A stretch of 64,000 nt of DNA, from the NCBI RefSeq assembly GCF_004345265.1, contig NZ_SLUM01000008.1, forward strand, positions 62,001 through 126,000, read 5' to 3'. This document shows positions 16,348 through 24,378 of this stretch, one piece after another; positions within the stretch are counted from its first letter, which is position 1; each line of letters begins with the position of its first letter. The notes beneath the pieces were generated by a model, which searched no databases, was not told the origin of the DNA, and saw nothing but the letters and a program-made list of their open reading frames with translations. The position numbers and the translations under genes were made by a program. The stretch is from Allofournierella massiliensis. GTDB lineage: Bacteria > Bacillota > Clostridia > Oscillospirales > Ruminococcaceae.

Positions 16348-16624
16348 ACTTTGTCCCTCCATCTTCCTCATAAGGCATATAGGCTATGACGGTGAGGTAA
16401 TCCGTACCAAGGCGCCGCAAAAGAGCATCCTGATGTTCCATGACCTGATCGACGATATGCTCCGGGCAGTATTTCATCAGGTCAGCTACATATTGCCCCA
16501 CATCCAAGCCAATAGGATGCGCCAGGTATTCTTCATCTGTCATGCCCTCAAGCTGCTGGTTCAGCCCGTGTTTATACATCAGGAAACGGGCGATAGCGAT
16601 GGTCTGATTTCTCTTGCTGCTCAT
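16340..16624 (-). CDS. Hypothetical small ICE protein
   Basis: The 94-residue soluble protein starts MSSKRNQTIAIARFLMYKHG and is rich in charged helices (EYLAHPIGLDVGQYVADLMKYC). GGAGG lies upstream of its ATG. It is packed in the operon between 15979 and 16630 with an 8-base overlap downstream. I do not recognise a family. Confidence 0.6.
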   Translation of the reverse strand: MSSKRNQTIAIARFLMYKHGLNQQLEGMTDEEYLAHPIGLDVGQYVADLMKYCPEHIVDQVMEHQDALLRRLGTDYLTVIAYMPYEEDGGTKYA

Positions 16625-16629
16625 TCTTG

Positions 16630-17313
16630 CTATCCTCCGATCTCCATTTCTTCCTGCTGGCCGAACTCCATATCAAAGTTAAACTCCATTTCCTGCTCCC
16701 GCAGCTCCGGGATAATGTCCTCGATTTTGTCAAGAATCCGTTCCACAGATTCACGGGCCTCGTTGGAAACATCCTGATCGAGTATGCTCATCTTGACCAA
16801 GCCCGCATGAAGGACCCGGAGTTCTTCTTCGGTGAACAGCGCACGTTCATCAACCAAACCGCTTCGTTTGGCGAAATCCTGTCCTGCAAATTCCTTGTTG
16901 TAAAAAATCTGGCGGGCCATCATTTCGCCGGAATCCGGGGCGGTGCGGTAGGTGGAGAACACATAGCCAAACAGATGATGTTCCTTGCAGGCGAGAGTCA
17001 CGCCATTGTATTCTGCCAGCTTATAAGAGCCATTGGGAAGTTTCTCATTGGCGTCAGTATAAGGACAGTCGCGGCAGATACCCGCTTTGTTCGCTGTGTC
17101 CTGGGCCGTATCGTTGATAAGGCGAATGAGTTTGTCCTTGACTGTGACAAAGGGGTTCTGGATCACCGTATCGGCTTTGGAGAAATAGGCCACAAGCTGG
17201 TTCTTGAAATAAATATCAGCGATGTAATCGGAAGATTGGGACCGCTTCACATCAAAGCCGCGCCGGGCAAGCTGTTCAAAGAACAGCCTGTAAAAATCGG
17301 TTTTACTTCGCAA
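16630..17313 (-). CDS. Hypothetical ICE protein with CxxCPYT motif
   Basis: The 227-residue protein starts at a TTG (17311-17313), 7 bases after GGAGG. It contains GICRDCPYTDAN (about residue 78), a possible half metal site, and a strongly acidic C-terminus. The CxxCPYT motif is shared with the product of the gene just upstream (17303-17653), suggesting related or cooperating proteins. No membrane helix is seen. The start overlaps the previous stop by 11 bases. Function is unknown. Confidence 0.6.
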   Translation of the reverse strand: MRSKTDFYRLFFEQLARRGFDVKRSQSSDYIADIYFKNQLVAYFSKADTVIQNPFVTVKDKLIRLINDTAQDTANKAGICRDCPYTDANEKLPNGSYKLAEYNGVTLACKEHHLFGYVFSTYRTAPDSGEMMARQIFYNKEFAGQDFAKRSGLVDERALFTEEELRVLHAGLVKMSILDQDVSNEARESVERILDKIEDIIPELREQEMEFNFDMEFGQQEEMEIGG

Positions 17314-17653
17314 TCGGTTTCCTCCTTTCCTGATAACCTTTTCGCTTCATTACATCTTTGAGAACTTCAACGAAAGCAAAAATGCGCTCTGCCGCCGCCT
17401 GATTTTTGGGGTAAACCGCAGGCAGCGGAGGGCGCCGCTGTTTTTTCAGATCGTACCATAGACAGCCGCCGTCCCTTCGTTCAGGGAACATACAGGACGG
17501 GACAGAGGTGCGCAGGGTATAAGGGCAGTTATGGCAGGGGTGTCCTTTGGGGTATTCATATTGGTGAACCGTCAGAGGGGCAATGCCATACGAACCGCTC
17601 GGAATCGACACCGGCACACCATTTTGCTTATAGGAAGTGTTCGCTTCTATCAT
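17303..17653 (-). CDS. Small Cys-rich ICE protein
   Basis: The 116-residue protein has six Cys in its middle: HPCHNCPYTLRTSVPSC followed by MFPERRDGGC, a likely metal-binding site. AAAGGAG precedes the ATG. It is the first gene of the operon that runs left to the transfer genes, after the terminator at 17715-17744. A promoter should lie in 17654-17715, but I cannot point to a convincing -35/-10 pair. Function is unknown; a regulatory or RNA-binding role is possible. Confidence 0.6.
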   Translation of the reverse strand: MIEANTSYKQNGVPVSIPSGSYGIAPLTVHQYEYPKGHPCHNCPYTLRTSVPSCMFPERRDGGCLWYDLKKQRRPPLPAVYPKNQAAAERIFAFVEVLKDVMKRKGYQERRKPIAK

Positions 17654-17714
17654 CCTTTCTCCTTTCTGGAACCGGGCGGCCGGTCACTTTTTGCTTTTCA
17701 AAATCATTTGAAAA

Positions 17715-17744
17715 CAGAAAAAGCAGCCCCGCAGGACTGCTTTC
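17715..17744 (-). terminator. Rho-independent terminator after the relaxase gene
   Basis: On the minus strand AAAGCAG pairs with CTGCTTT across a 10-base loop and is followed by TTTTTCTG. It lies about 105 bases downstream of the relaxase stop and separates the mob genes from the transfer operon. The rest of the 17654-17849 gap shows no gene. Confidence 0.7.
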
Positions 17745-17849
17745 TGTATGGCAATATCAATTTTTTCAAGGGACTTTTCCGATAAACCTTCATCAGTTTT
17801 GCGGTTACAAACCGCAAAACTACTTAAAATTGTCTTTAGCTGCGGATTA

Positions 17850-19088
17850 CTATGGTTCCAATCCCTTGTCCTTATGTCGCAGATACCACTCTTTTCGGGC
17901 TGCCTTTGACAGATCGGTACTCATGGCCTTTTGCCGGTCGTCATACTCCATGTCAAAACTCATAGCAGTCTGCTCCAGCGCCATTAAAATTTCGCAAATC
18001 ATCTGTTCGGTGAAGTAGGCTTTGCGGGCCTCTGTATATTCAAAAGACTGGACCTCACGGTCTTTGCACAGCATGGTGCGGATCACATCGAGAATTTTAT
18101 TGGCAATCAGCTTATCGGCCTCCGCCACAGCCTTTTCCTGCTGTTCTTTGATGTGCGCCGGGTCGGTGTCATAGAGCATGGCAAGACGGGTCTTGCTCTC
18201 TGCATAGTCCTGTACCAAATTGCGGATGTACTCGTTGTTTTCCTTCAAGAAGGCAACAAAGGCATCTAATTCGGCCTTCACATCCTCTGGAAGCAATTTG
18301 TAATACAGCCGCCCCTTTTTCGGCATTTTCTCCTTCAGCGCGAACAGGCGTGAGATAAAGGGGGCAATCTTCATTGCACCAACAACGCTATCCAAGGGGG
18401 AAGTCCCCAGCTCATCATCCGTGATATGCCCAAACGCTTCACGCAGGCGGCGATATTCCTGCGGGTGAAGATGCTCCATGTACTTCTCAAACTCGTCAAT
18501 CATTTCGTCTGTGATGGCCGACAGGTGTTCCTTTGCCCGCTGTTTGGCCTCGCAATACTCTTTGATACGCTCGGCAAAGGTATCTCGAATGAGTTGTTTT
18601 CGGATTTTATCCGGGATGCTTGGATGGACAAAAGGGACCATTGTTCGCTGATGTTTATTCCAGAACACCACATGGATGTGGGGATGACCTTTTTCGTTAT
18701 GGTGGGCAGCCACCCATTGCAAGTCCTGCACCCGGATTCCATTGAACTTTGCCAGGGTCAAAATGTGGCGGTCGATATAGTCCTCCCACGCTTTGTGATC
18801 GGACAGCCCCAATTCGGCGGCCGTTTCAGGTGAAAAAGAGATAATACCACGATACATATTGACCCGACGATAGGAAAGCTCCCGAACCAGGCGGGCGGCC
18901 TCCTGCCAAGTGTCAAACTCTTTGACCGCCGCCCCTGGCTCCAGCTTGCCAAACAGTCCGTGGCGCATCCCCTCATTCTTCACGGCACCGGGACGAGTTG
19001 CAATGTAACCGATATGTGCATAGTTGCCTTTTGGAGTTTTCTTATAGTTGGGGTGCCGGTGGCGCTGCTTATAAATCAAAATCGACAC
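17850..19088 (-). CDS. MobP-type (MobA/VirD2-like) relaxase
   Basis: The 412-residue protein starts at a GTG (19086-19088), 5 bases after AAGGAGG. It has the three relaxase landmarks: a Tyr in NMYRGIISFS (about residue 79) that may nick DNA, and the metal-binding histidine triad in HHNEKGHPHIHVVFW (His135, His137, His139). The C-terminal half is charged and helical. It nicks oriT and pilots the transferred strand. It overlaps mobC by 20 bases. The family resembles the MobP3 group of Firmicute elements. Catalytic Tyr assignment is provisional. Confidence 0.92.
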   Translation of the reverse strand: MSILIYKQRHRHPNYKKTPKGNYAHIGYIATRPGAVKNEGMRHGLFGKLEPGAAVKEFDTWQEAARLVRELSYRRVNMYRGIISFSPETAAELGLSDHKAWEDYIDRHILTLAKFNGIRVQDLQWVAAHHNEKGHPHIHVVFWNKHQRTMVPFVHPSIPDKIRKQLIRDTFAERIKEYCEAKQRAKEHLSAITDEMIDEFEKYMEHLHPQEYRRLREAFGHITDDELGTSPLDSVVGAMKIAPFISRLFALKEKMPKKGRLYYKLLPEDVKAELDAFVAFLKENNEYIRNLVQDYAESKTRLAMLYDTDPAHIKEQQEKAVAEADKLIANKILDVIRTMLCKDREVQSFEYTEARKAYFTEQMICEILMALEQTAMSFDMEYDDRQKAMSTDLSKAARKEWYLRHKDKGLEP

Positions 19089-19551
19089 GGGAACCTCCTT
19101 GTACGGCATGGATGGCTTTCTGCATTTCCTCGTCATCCATGAAAGTACGCAGCGCATCCGCGTTTTTTTGATTGGCAAATGCCAATGCTCGCTTTCGGGC
19201 CGCCGACTCTATTTTTTCAAAAGACGAATAGCGGTCTTGGTCAATAAGGTCTGCGATAATGGCAATGTTGGCATAATAGCCCGCAGCCGATATGATCGTC
19301 AGGCGATTTATCAGTCCGGCCAACCGGTTTCCCAGGGCTTTGAGCTGCCCGCTGAGTTCCTGCCGGATGACCCCGTTTATCATGTCAATATTTTCGGCGG
19401 TGGTTTCCAAATCCAGATATTCGTCAATCGCCCTGCGCACTTCTTTGGAAAAGTCCGTCCCATTCTTGGCTGCCAGTTTATTGAGCGCCCGAACTGTATC
19501 TTCCGGCAGATGGAGCGTCTTGCGCTCTGTTTTAATGGGCGATTCCTTCAA
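19069..19551 (-). CDS. MobC-like relaxosome accessory protein
   Basis: The 160-residue protein has an N-terminal ribbon-helix-helix-like segment (KTLHLPEDTVRALNKLAAKNG, then FSKEVRRAIDEYL) and a MobC-like helical part (about 60-100, QELSGQLKALGNRLAGLINRL). Such proteins bind oriT and help the relaxase. The start is TTG (19549-19551), 5 bases after GGAGGG. Position directly before the relaxase gene with a 20-base overlap supports the call. Confidence 0.82.
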   Translation of the reverse strand: MKESPIKTERKTLHLPEDTVRALNKLAAKNGTDFSKEVRRAIDEYLDLETTAENIDMINGVIRQELSGQLKALGNRLAGLINRLTIISAAGYYANIAIIADLIDQDRYSSFEKIESAARKRALAFANQKNADALRTFMDDEEMQKAIHAVQGGSRVDFDL

Positions 19552-19572
19552 ATCAACCCTCCTTTCAAACAG

Positions 19573-19600
19573 AAAAGGCGCCGGATCATCCAGCGCCCTT
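19573..19600 (-). terminator. Hairpin between regulator and mob genes (terminator or attenuator)
   Basis: On the minus strand GGCGC...GCGCC encloses a second stem GGAT/ATCC and is followed by TTTTC. It lies just 3' of the AlbA_2-type regulator gene and only about 20 bases before the mobC start. There is no room for a promoter between it and mobC, so it either attenuates read-through into the mob genes or is bypassed. Confidence 0.6.
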
Positions 19601-19608
19601 CTCGTTGA

Positions 19609-20910
19609 TTACGGCAATTTATACTTGGTGTTTTTTCCTTGACCTGTCTGCACAATCAGATTCTTTTGGATCATCTTGCTCAACAGACGGCCAGCGGCAG
19701 TTTGCTTCATATCCACAGCGGCCTCCGCTTCTTTACGGGTGATAGAACCATTTTTCTGAATGAACTCCAACACCAGTTGCTCGGCTTCGTTGTCTGCACC
19801 TGCCATGGTCGAAGAACTGTTGCCCTCGTTCAAATTGGGCAATACAATCTTAAACGCATTGTCTGTTGCTTCAATGACTGGCTTTTTATCGCTGTTTTCA
19901 TAAGCACCCATGATTTTTTTCATGCCAGTTCCATACGCTTCAATCAGTTCCAGACGGTAGAACACATTCGCCAATTTGGGATTACGGCAGACTGACAGCC
20001 CAATCATAATATCGTTCAACGAAACCCCCGCAGGCAGGCCGCCAATCGAAGTAAACTCGATTCGGTCATCATACACACTGATAAGTGTACTTGCGCTGAA
20101 AGAATAGTCCCGATGTACCAGAGAATTGAGCAGAGCTTCACGAATTGCAACTTCTGGATAATCCCGTGTGTCAATCCTTCGCAGCTTATCAAAGGTGGAG
20201 CGCACCTGATTTCGACGGTCGATATACTCGTAGACCTCGTTCATCTGCTGAAGGAGAGAACCAGTAAACTCTTGACGATCCCGGAAGATACTTTGGTCGG
20301 TTCCTTCAAACACAGCCGCTTTCACGGTATGGGTACATTGCTCCGATAAGAGCAGTCCTAAATTGGTATAGATGCCATCTGTGTTGAGAACCCCAAGAGT
20401 TTTCATCTGGGGCGCCTCAAATGCAATGTTCCGCGCTTCAAACTCCTTTGTTGTCGCCTGAAAGGTCAAATTCTGTTCCAGAGAACGCATGGCTTCAAAA
20501 CTGTCACCATCTGTATCTTTTATCATCCGGCGGATTGCCGTGGTCGTTGCAGGGACAGATGAAGTTCCTTGCCGCACATATACACCCTCCGGCCGCAGTC
20601 CCTTTTTCGCCAGATAGTACGGCCGCTCGGTGCCGCGCTGAATCTCAACGGCGACAATTTGTTTCCCATCCACAACCTTTATGTCATAGCGGATAAACAT
20701 TGTGACATCCGGCTTGATGCTGTCACGCACCATGTTGGAAATCTGCTGTGTTACTGTATCAGGATTATCAACGCCCACAACTCTACCATTATCAGCAACT
20801 CCCACATACAGCGTTCCGCCCGCACTGTTCGCAAAGGCTATGATTTCCTTCTTTATATCCTCCACAACAATTTCTTTCAATTCAAGGGTTTCGCTTTCCT
20901 GAAAAGTCAT
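19609..20910 (-). CDS. AlbA_2-domain transcriptional regulator / ATPase-like protein
   Basis: The 433-residue protein has an N-terminal AlbA_2 (Schlafen-like) domain: ESETLELKE, then IIAFANSAGGTLYVGVADNG (about 23-42). Next is the block YVRQGTSSVPA, and a C-terminal HATPase-like region (PEVAIREALLNSLVHRDYS, about 260-278; GIGMK-like YGTGMKKI). A winged helix ends the protein (NGSITRKEAEAAVDMKQTAAGRLLSKM). Proteins of this build are common putative regulators. A strong promoter with an inverted repeat over its -35 lies just upstream, which fits autoregulation. Position next to the mob genes suggests control of transfer. Confidence 0.85.
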   Translation of the reverse strand: MTFQESETLELKEIVVEDIKKEIIAFANSAGGTLYVGVADNGRVVGVDNPDTVTQQISNMVRDSIKPDVTMFIRYDIKVVDGKQIVAVEIQRGTERPYYLAKKGLRPEGVYVRQGTSSVPATTTAIRRMIKDTDGDSFEAMRSLEQNLTFQATTKEFEARNIAFEAPQMKTLGVLNTDGIYTNLGLLLSEQCTHTVKAAVFEGTDQSIFRDRQEFTGSLLQQMNEVYEYIDRRNQVRSTFDKLRRIDTRDYPEVAIREALLNSLVHRDYSFSASTLISVYDDRIEFTSIGGLPAGVSLNDIMIGLSVCRNPKLANVFYRLELIEAYGTGMKKIMGAYENSDKKPVIEATDNAFKIVLPNLNEGNSSSTMAGADNEAEQLVLEFIQKNGSITRKEAEAAVDMKQTAAGRLLSKMIQKNLIVQTGQGKNTKYKLP

Positions 20911-20941
20911 ATTATCATCTCCTTGAAATCATTCTACCCAC

Positions 20942-20985
20942 ATTCTAACGCTTCTAACCATTCTTGTCAACGCAAATGGTTAGAA
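20942..20985 (-). promoter_or_regulatory. Promoter and operator of the AlbA_2 regulator
   Basis: On the minus strand TTGACA (20965-20970) and TAGAAT (20942-20947) are 17 bases apart, near the sigma-A consensus. The -35 is enclosed by a perfect 11-base inverted repeat, TTCTAACCATT (20952-20962) and AATGGTTAGAA (20975-20985). A third TTCTAAC lies at 20943-20949 over the -10. A protein bound here would block the polymerase. The gene's own product, with its winged helix, is the first candidate. Confidence 0.8.
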
Positions 20986-21092
20986 ACGACAAGAACCGAG
21001 AAGAACGGAGAGGATATGACTTTCAGTTTGAAGTATGACAAAAATCACACCAGAATCAAAAAATCATACCCTTTGAAATCCTCAAAACCCCG

Positions 21093-21181
21093 TTGAAAGC
21101 ACGGCTTTCAAGCTGTCAGCCCGCCGTCAGGTATGACGGCTATTCCTGCCTTAACCGAGAACCGCAGGGCGTGGCCTGCGG
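21093..21181. other. Structured intergenic region, candidate oriT
   Basis: Within the 20911-21247 gap three hairpins follow each other: TTGAAAGC/GCTTTCAA (21093-21111), GCCGTC/GACGGC (21123-21140) and CCGCAGG/CCTGCGG (21162-21181). Between the second and third is TATTCCTGCC (21141-21150), which resembles the RP4-type nick core ATCCTG/C. No gene covers the region and it lies about 1.6 kb from mobC. Clustered inverted repeats near mob genes are typical of oriT. The call is inference. Confidence 0.45.
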
Positions 21182-21247
21182 ATTCCGGTTGCGGGGCGCC
21201 CCCGCAGGGGGGCGGTCAGGTACAGATGAAAAGAAAAGTGCGGGATG

Positions 21248-22144
21248 TCACAGTTCAAAGTCATCTTCCAGATCTTCTTGGGCGGGCGCCCACTCGGTAA
21301 AAATCTCCGCCATGATTTCGTCCTTTGTTCCTCGGACAGAGCAGCCCTCATTGGCGTAGTCCTCCAGATTGGAGAGCCGTTCAGGGATACGGTAGAACGC
21401 AAACTGCCGTCCCGGTGTCTGAATGAACAGCCGCATTTCATACCCGTCCTTCGGGTTCATTGCGTCCATCAGTTCATCCAGGGTTCCAACCCGTTCGCAG
21501 GCTTCGTGTAGGATGGAGTGCAGCATATCTTTGGGGATCTCCGCAGACCAGAGAGAGTAATCGTCTTTCCCGTGACAGGTGATGGTCTGGACTTTTGCAA
21601 AGGCAATCCGGTCGATCTTCTCCAGCGCAGAGTTCAAAATTGCCTCGGCCTCCGGCGGATGGTGGCCGCAGAGTTCCATATCCACCACAGTCCCCACGGC
21701 TTCCGCCTCTTGTTCGGTCAGAACGATGTCCACTTTTTTCTGTTCATAGGTATTTCCACGGCCATTGAGCATCAGGGAACATTCGGCAGCAATGCGGAAC
21801 ATCCTGTAATAGTCGTCCGCAGTTTCTCCCAATGTCTTGCCGGTAGCAAAGTTTTGAAAATAGCGCTTGCCATCTTTGTCGCGGCAGGCCAGGGAAATGT
21901 CCAGATAGATACCTTCGCTGGCCCCAAAATTGGGAATACAGAGCGCCTGATCAAATTCAGGCAGCTCGCCCGTCAGTTCATCGGAGAACAGGAAATACTC
22001 ATCCGGGAGCAGAGCTTTCAGTTCCAGGTGCGTTTGCAGTCTGTCAAAGGTTTCTTTTGCGTCGGCCATGCCGATGTGCCGGACACGCTGCTTTTCATCC
22101 GGCTCACTCCAGCGATCCAATTCAAAGGTTTTGATTTTTGCCAA
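21248..22144 (-). CDS. Hypothetical ICE protein (298 aa)
   Basis: The soluble 298-residue protein starts MAKIKTFELDRWSEPDEKQR. It contains a block YEQKKVDIVLTEQEAEAVG and an acidic C-terminus (EDLEDDFEL), a tail style shared by many proteins of this ICE. I recognise no catalytic motif. It forms an operon with the toprim protein upstream (2-base gap). It may be a replication or establishment accessory protein; this is guesswork from position. Confidence 0.65.
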   Translation of the reverse strand: MAKIKTFELDRWSEPDEKQRVRHIGMADAKETFDRLQTHLELKALLPDEYFLFSDELTGELPEFDQALCIPNFGASEGIYLDISLACRDKDGKRYFQNFATGKTLGETADDYYRMFRIAAECSLMLNGRGNTYEQKKVDIVLTEQEAEAVGTVVDMELCGHHPPEAEAILNSALEKIDRIAFAKVQTITCHGKDDYSLWSAEIPKDMLHSILHEACERVGTLDELMDAMNPKDGYEMRLFIQTPGRQFAFYRIPERLSNLEDYANEGCSVRGTKDEIMAEIFTEWAPAQEDLEDDFEL

Positions 22145-22146
22145 TT

Positions 22147-23205
22147 TTACACCTCCATACCTTGTTCCGGTTCTTCCTCGGCGCTCTGTTCAAATGCGGT
22201 TTCCAGCTCCGCCATACGCTGACGGTCTAAATCCTCCACAGAACGCCCCTTCCGCATTTCCACCAGGTCGGTGTTAAAGTCATTCAAATGTGGCACATGA
22301 ACCGCGCAGGCATATCCCTTTTCGGTGTATGCCTTCATCCATTTTGCCGCTGTAAGCTGCCCCCAATTTCGCAGTTGCCCATTCTTGTCACGGGACAGAT
22401 AGTCATTGTCCACTGCAAACACCAGCCGCTTGATCTGCGGATGGCCTTCCAGATAACGGTCAATGGCTCCATTCCAAAGGCAACCGGTAGAGATACGGTG
22501 ATCTTGCATCCAGTCACGCCCATAAAAGTCAGCGGCAATAGAAGCATGGCTCATCAGGTCGATGGGCGCCTCGGTGACAATCAGCAGATCGGTTTTGCCC
22601 TCGTGGAAGAAGGGGTAGCTTTTATCTGAGCCGGTCGCATCCATTTTGAAGGAGCTGTTATCTCTGGCCGCCCGCATGGAGCAGTACCGGGCGGTTCCTT
22701 CCGCATCGTAGCCTACAAACACGCAGTTGCCATACTTCTTTTCCTGATAAATCATCTTCCGATTCATAAAGTGGCTTACGATTTTGGGGCTGATACCTCG
22801 GACAGAAACCAGATACCAATAGGCCCGCTTCATGTTGTCTGCCTTTTCGGGCAGCACCAGCGGCTCCCGTTCTTTTTTCTCATAGGGAACCACCTGCTTT
22901 ACGGATGGAGAGAACTCCTTGCCGATCAGCTTGCCCACCGCTTCGGGGAAGGACAGGTTTTCTTCCCGCATGACAAAATCAATGGCGCCGCCTTTGACTC
23001 CATCATCAGGACCCGTCCATTGGAAAAAGCGATTGTTTTCGGGGAAGATGTAAAGCCCGCCGCTGTGCTTCATGTGGACAGCTTTGCGGCCTGCCTTTTC
23101 CGGCTCATATCCATAGCCACGGGCCAGGGACAGAATATCCACGCTGTTTGCTTTCCGAATCTCATCCTCGGTAAATTTCTGATACGCAGCGGCGCTTCTG
23201 CTCAT
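22147..23205 (-). CDS. DUF3991/toprim primase-like protein
   Basis: The 352-residue protein has an N-terminal region like DUF3991 (FFQWTGPDDGVKGGAIDFV, NLSFPEAVGKL, about 60-95) and a toprim domain: LLIVTEAPIDLMS with its Glu, and RLVFAVDNDYLSRD with the DxD-type pair. Toprim proteins of this type act as primases, probably making primers on the transferred strand in the recipient. The acidic tail EEEPEQGMEV resembles its neighbours. It precedes 21248 in the same operon. Confidence 0.87.
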   Translation of the reverse strand: MSRSAAAYQKFTEDEIRKANSVDILSLARGYGYEPEKAGRKAVHMKHSGGLYIFPENNRFFQWTGPDDGVKGGAIDFVMREENLSFPEAVGKLIGKEFSPSVKQVVPYEKKEREPLVLPEKADNMKRAYWYLVSVRGISPKIVSHFMNRKMIYQEKKYGNCVFVGYDAEGTARYCSMRAARDNSSFKMDATGSDKSYPFFHEGKTDLLIVTEAPIDLMSHASIAADFYGRDWMQDHRISTGCLWNGAIDRYLEGHPQIKRLVFAVDNDYLSRDKNGQLRNWGQLTAAKWMKAYTEKGYACAVHVPHLNDFNTDLVEMRKGRSVEDLDRQRMAELETAFEQSAEEEPEQGMEV

Positions 23206-23216
23206 ATCATATCACC

Positions 23217-23807
23217 TCACAATTCCAAATCAGGCTCCTGTTCTTCGCTGCTCTCAATCACAGGCTCCTGAGTCATATCCTGATGAAAATGGTCAACGCC
23301 CGGAATAAGCGCCAGCGAAGAACCATTCTCCCAATGGCAATGAATTTGCCCCAGATCGTCAACGGAATCTACGATGCCGGTCAGTCCCGCAGGCATTTCA
23401 CGGTAGGGATCTTCCATCTTTTCATCCAGCACAACCTTGGTTCCGGGCTGGTAGTTCTGCCGGATGAGCTTTGCCTGCTCGTACTGATATTCCGGCGATC
23501 TGGTGGGCGCTTTCTTTTCTCCCGGTTGGATCGGGATGCCCTCTGCATCGTAACAGGCAGGATCGGCAGCAGGAACATTCCAGCCAAACATGGAACCGGC
23601 CAACATAGCTGCCGCCTGTGCCTTTGAAATGCCCTCATGGGCATTGAAGTAATTTGCCAGAACCTTGTTATACTCACGGTCGCTGGTGGAGTAGGCACAG
23701 GGATAGTAGCCCTTTTCGCCGCGCCTGACCTCTATGAGCTGCCCGGAACCGGGAAGAACTGCATAGCAATGTTCCGGCAGAGCAGAAGAATTAAAGTTCT
23801 TCGCCAT
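23217..23807 (-). CDS. DUF4314-containing protein
   Basis: The 196-residue protein starts at the ATG at 23805-23807 (GGAGG 6 bases upstream). The C-terminal half matches DUF4314: YQPGTKVVLDEKMEDPYREM, GLTGIVDSVDDLGQIHCHWE and NGSSLALIPGVD, a small SH3-like barrel. The N-terminal half (about 1-110) is a separate domain I do not recognise, with a short YPCAYSTSDREYNKVLANYF block. It overlaps the upstream gene by 17 bases. Function is unknown. Confidence 0.75.
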   Translation of the reverse strand: MAKNFNSSALPEHCYAVLPGSGQLIEVRRGEKGYYPCAYSTSDREYNKVLANYFNAHEGISKAQAAAMLAGSMFGWNVPAADPACYDAEGIPIQPGEKKAPTRSPEYQYEQAKLIRQNYQPGTKVVLDEKMEDPYREMPAGLTGIVDSVDDLGQIHCHWENGSSLALIPGVDHFHQDMTQEPVIESSEEQEPDLEL

Positions 23808-24378
23808 AGTCAGCCTCCACTTCATACTCCGCAGAGTCCGCCGCTTCGACCTCATAGAACTCATCCAGGTCAAATCCGGCTTTTCCGATTTCCTCGTTGC
23901 TCATGCCGAGTTCATCTCTCAAATGGCGGTATAAGTCCCATCCGGCATAGTTCTGTGCCGCCCATGACAGCGCCTTATCCAGAATCAAACGGGTGCGATC
24001 TTCGCCCAGGCTCTCCAGAGAACCATTGCGGATGGCATTGAACTCATGGTCGGACAGGTTCAGCAGCCGATATGCTTTCTCAAACTGCGGCTCCTTTGCA
24101 CAGTCCGGGAGCATCAGATTTTCCGTCTGCTCCACAAAGCCATAGTCCAGATTGCTATACTGAACATCACCGGCACGGCAGGCCGCCCGGAACTGTTCAA
24201 AGCCCTTCATATTGCTGAAGCCCCGGTAGTCCATTGTGCCGCCGAGGATTTGGGCGCCGATGATGGTATGCAGCATTTCTTCATCCGTAGTGGCGGCCAC
24301 GATTCGCATGGAACTTCGCTCCTTGCTCAAGGTGCAGCCATACAGGATGAAAACATTCACTGTGTTATCCAGGCTCAC
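23791..24378 (-). CDS. Hypothetical ICE protein (195 aa)
   Basis: The start is a GTG, 8 bases after GGAGGG, overlapping the upstream stop. The soluble 195-residue protein contains SLGEDRTRLILDKALSWAAQ and ends with an acidic tail. The block DLYRHLRDELGMSNEEIGKAGFD has the look of a helix-turn-helix-like or antirestriction-associated segment, but no family is certain. It is coupled to the DUF4314 gene. Confidence 0.6.
   Translation of the reverse strand: MSLDNTVNVFILYGCTLSKERSSMRIVAATTDEEMLHTIIGAQILGGTMDYRGFSNMKGFEQFRAACRAGDVQYSNLDYGFVEQTENLMLPDCAKEPQFEKAYRLLNLSDHEFNAIRNGSLESLGEDRTRLILDKALSWAAQNYAGWDLYRHLRDELGMSNEEIGKAGFDLDEFYEVEAADSAEYEVEADYGEEL

Noticed and set aside
19089-19178. A longer relaxase start up to 19178
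   Set aside because: The added residues match nothing, the AAGGAGG lies before the GTG at 19088, and the longer form would overlap most of the end of mobC.
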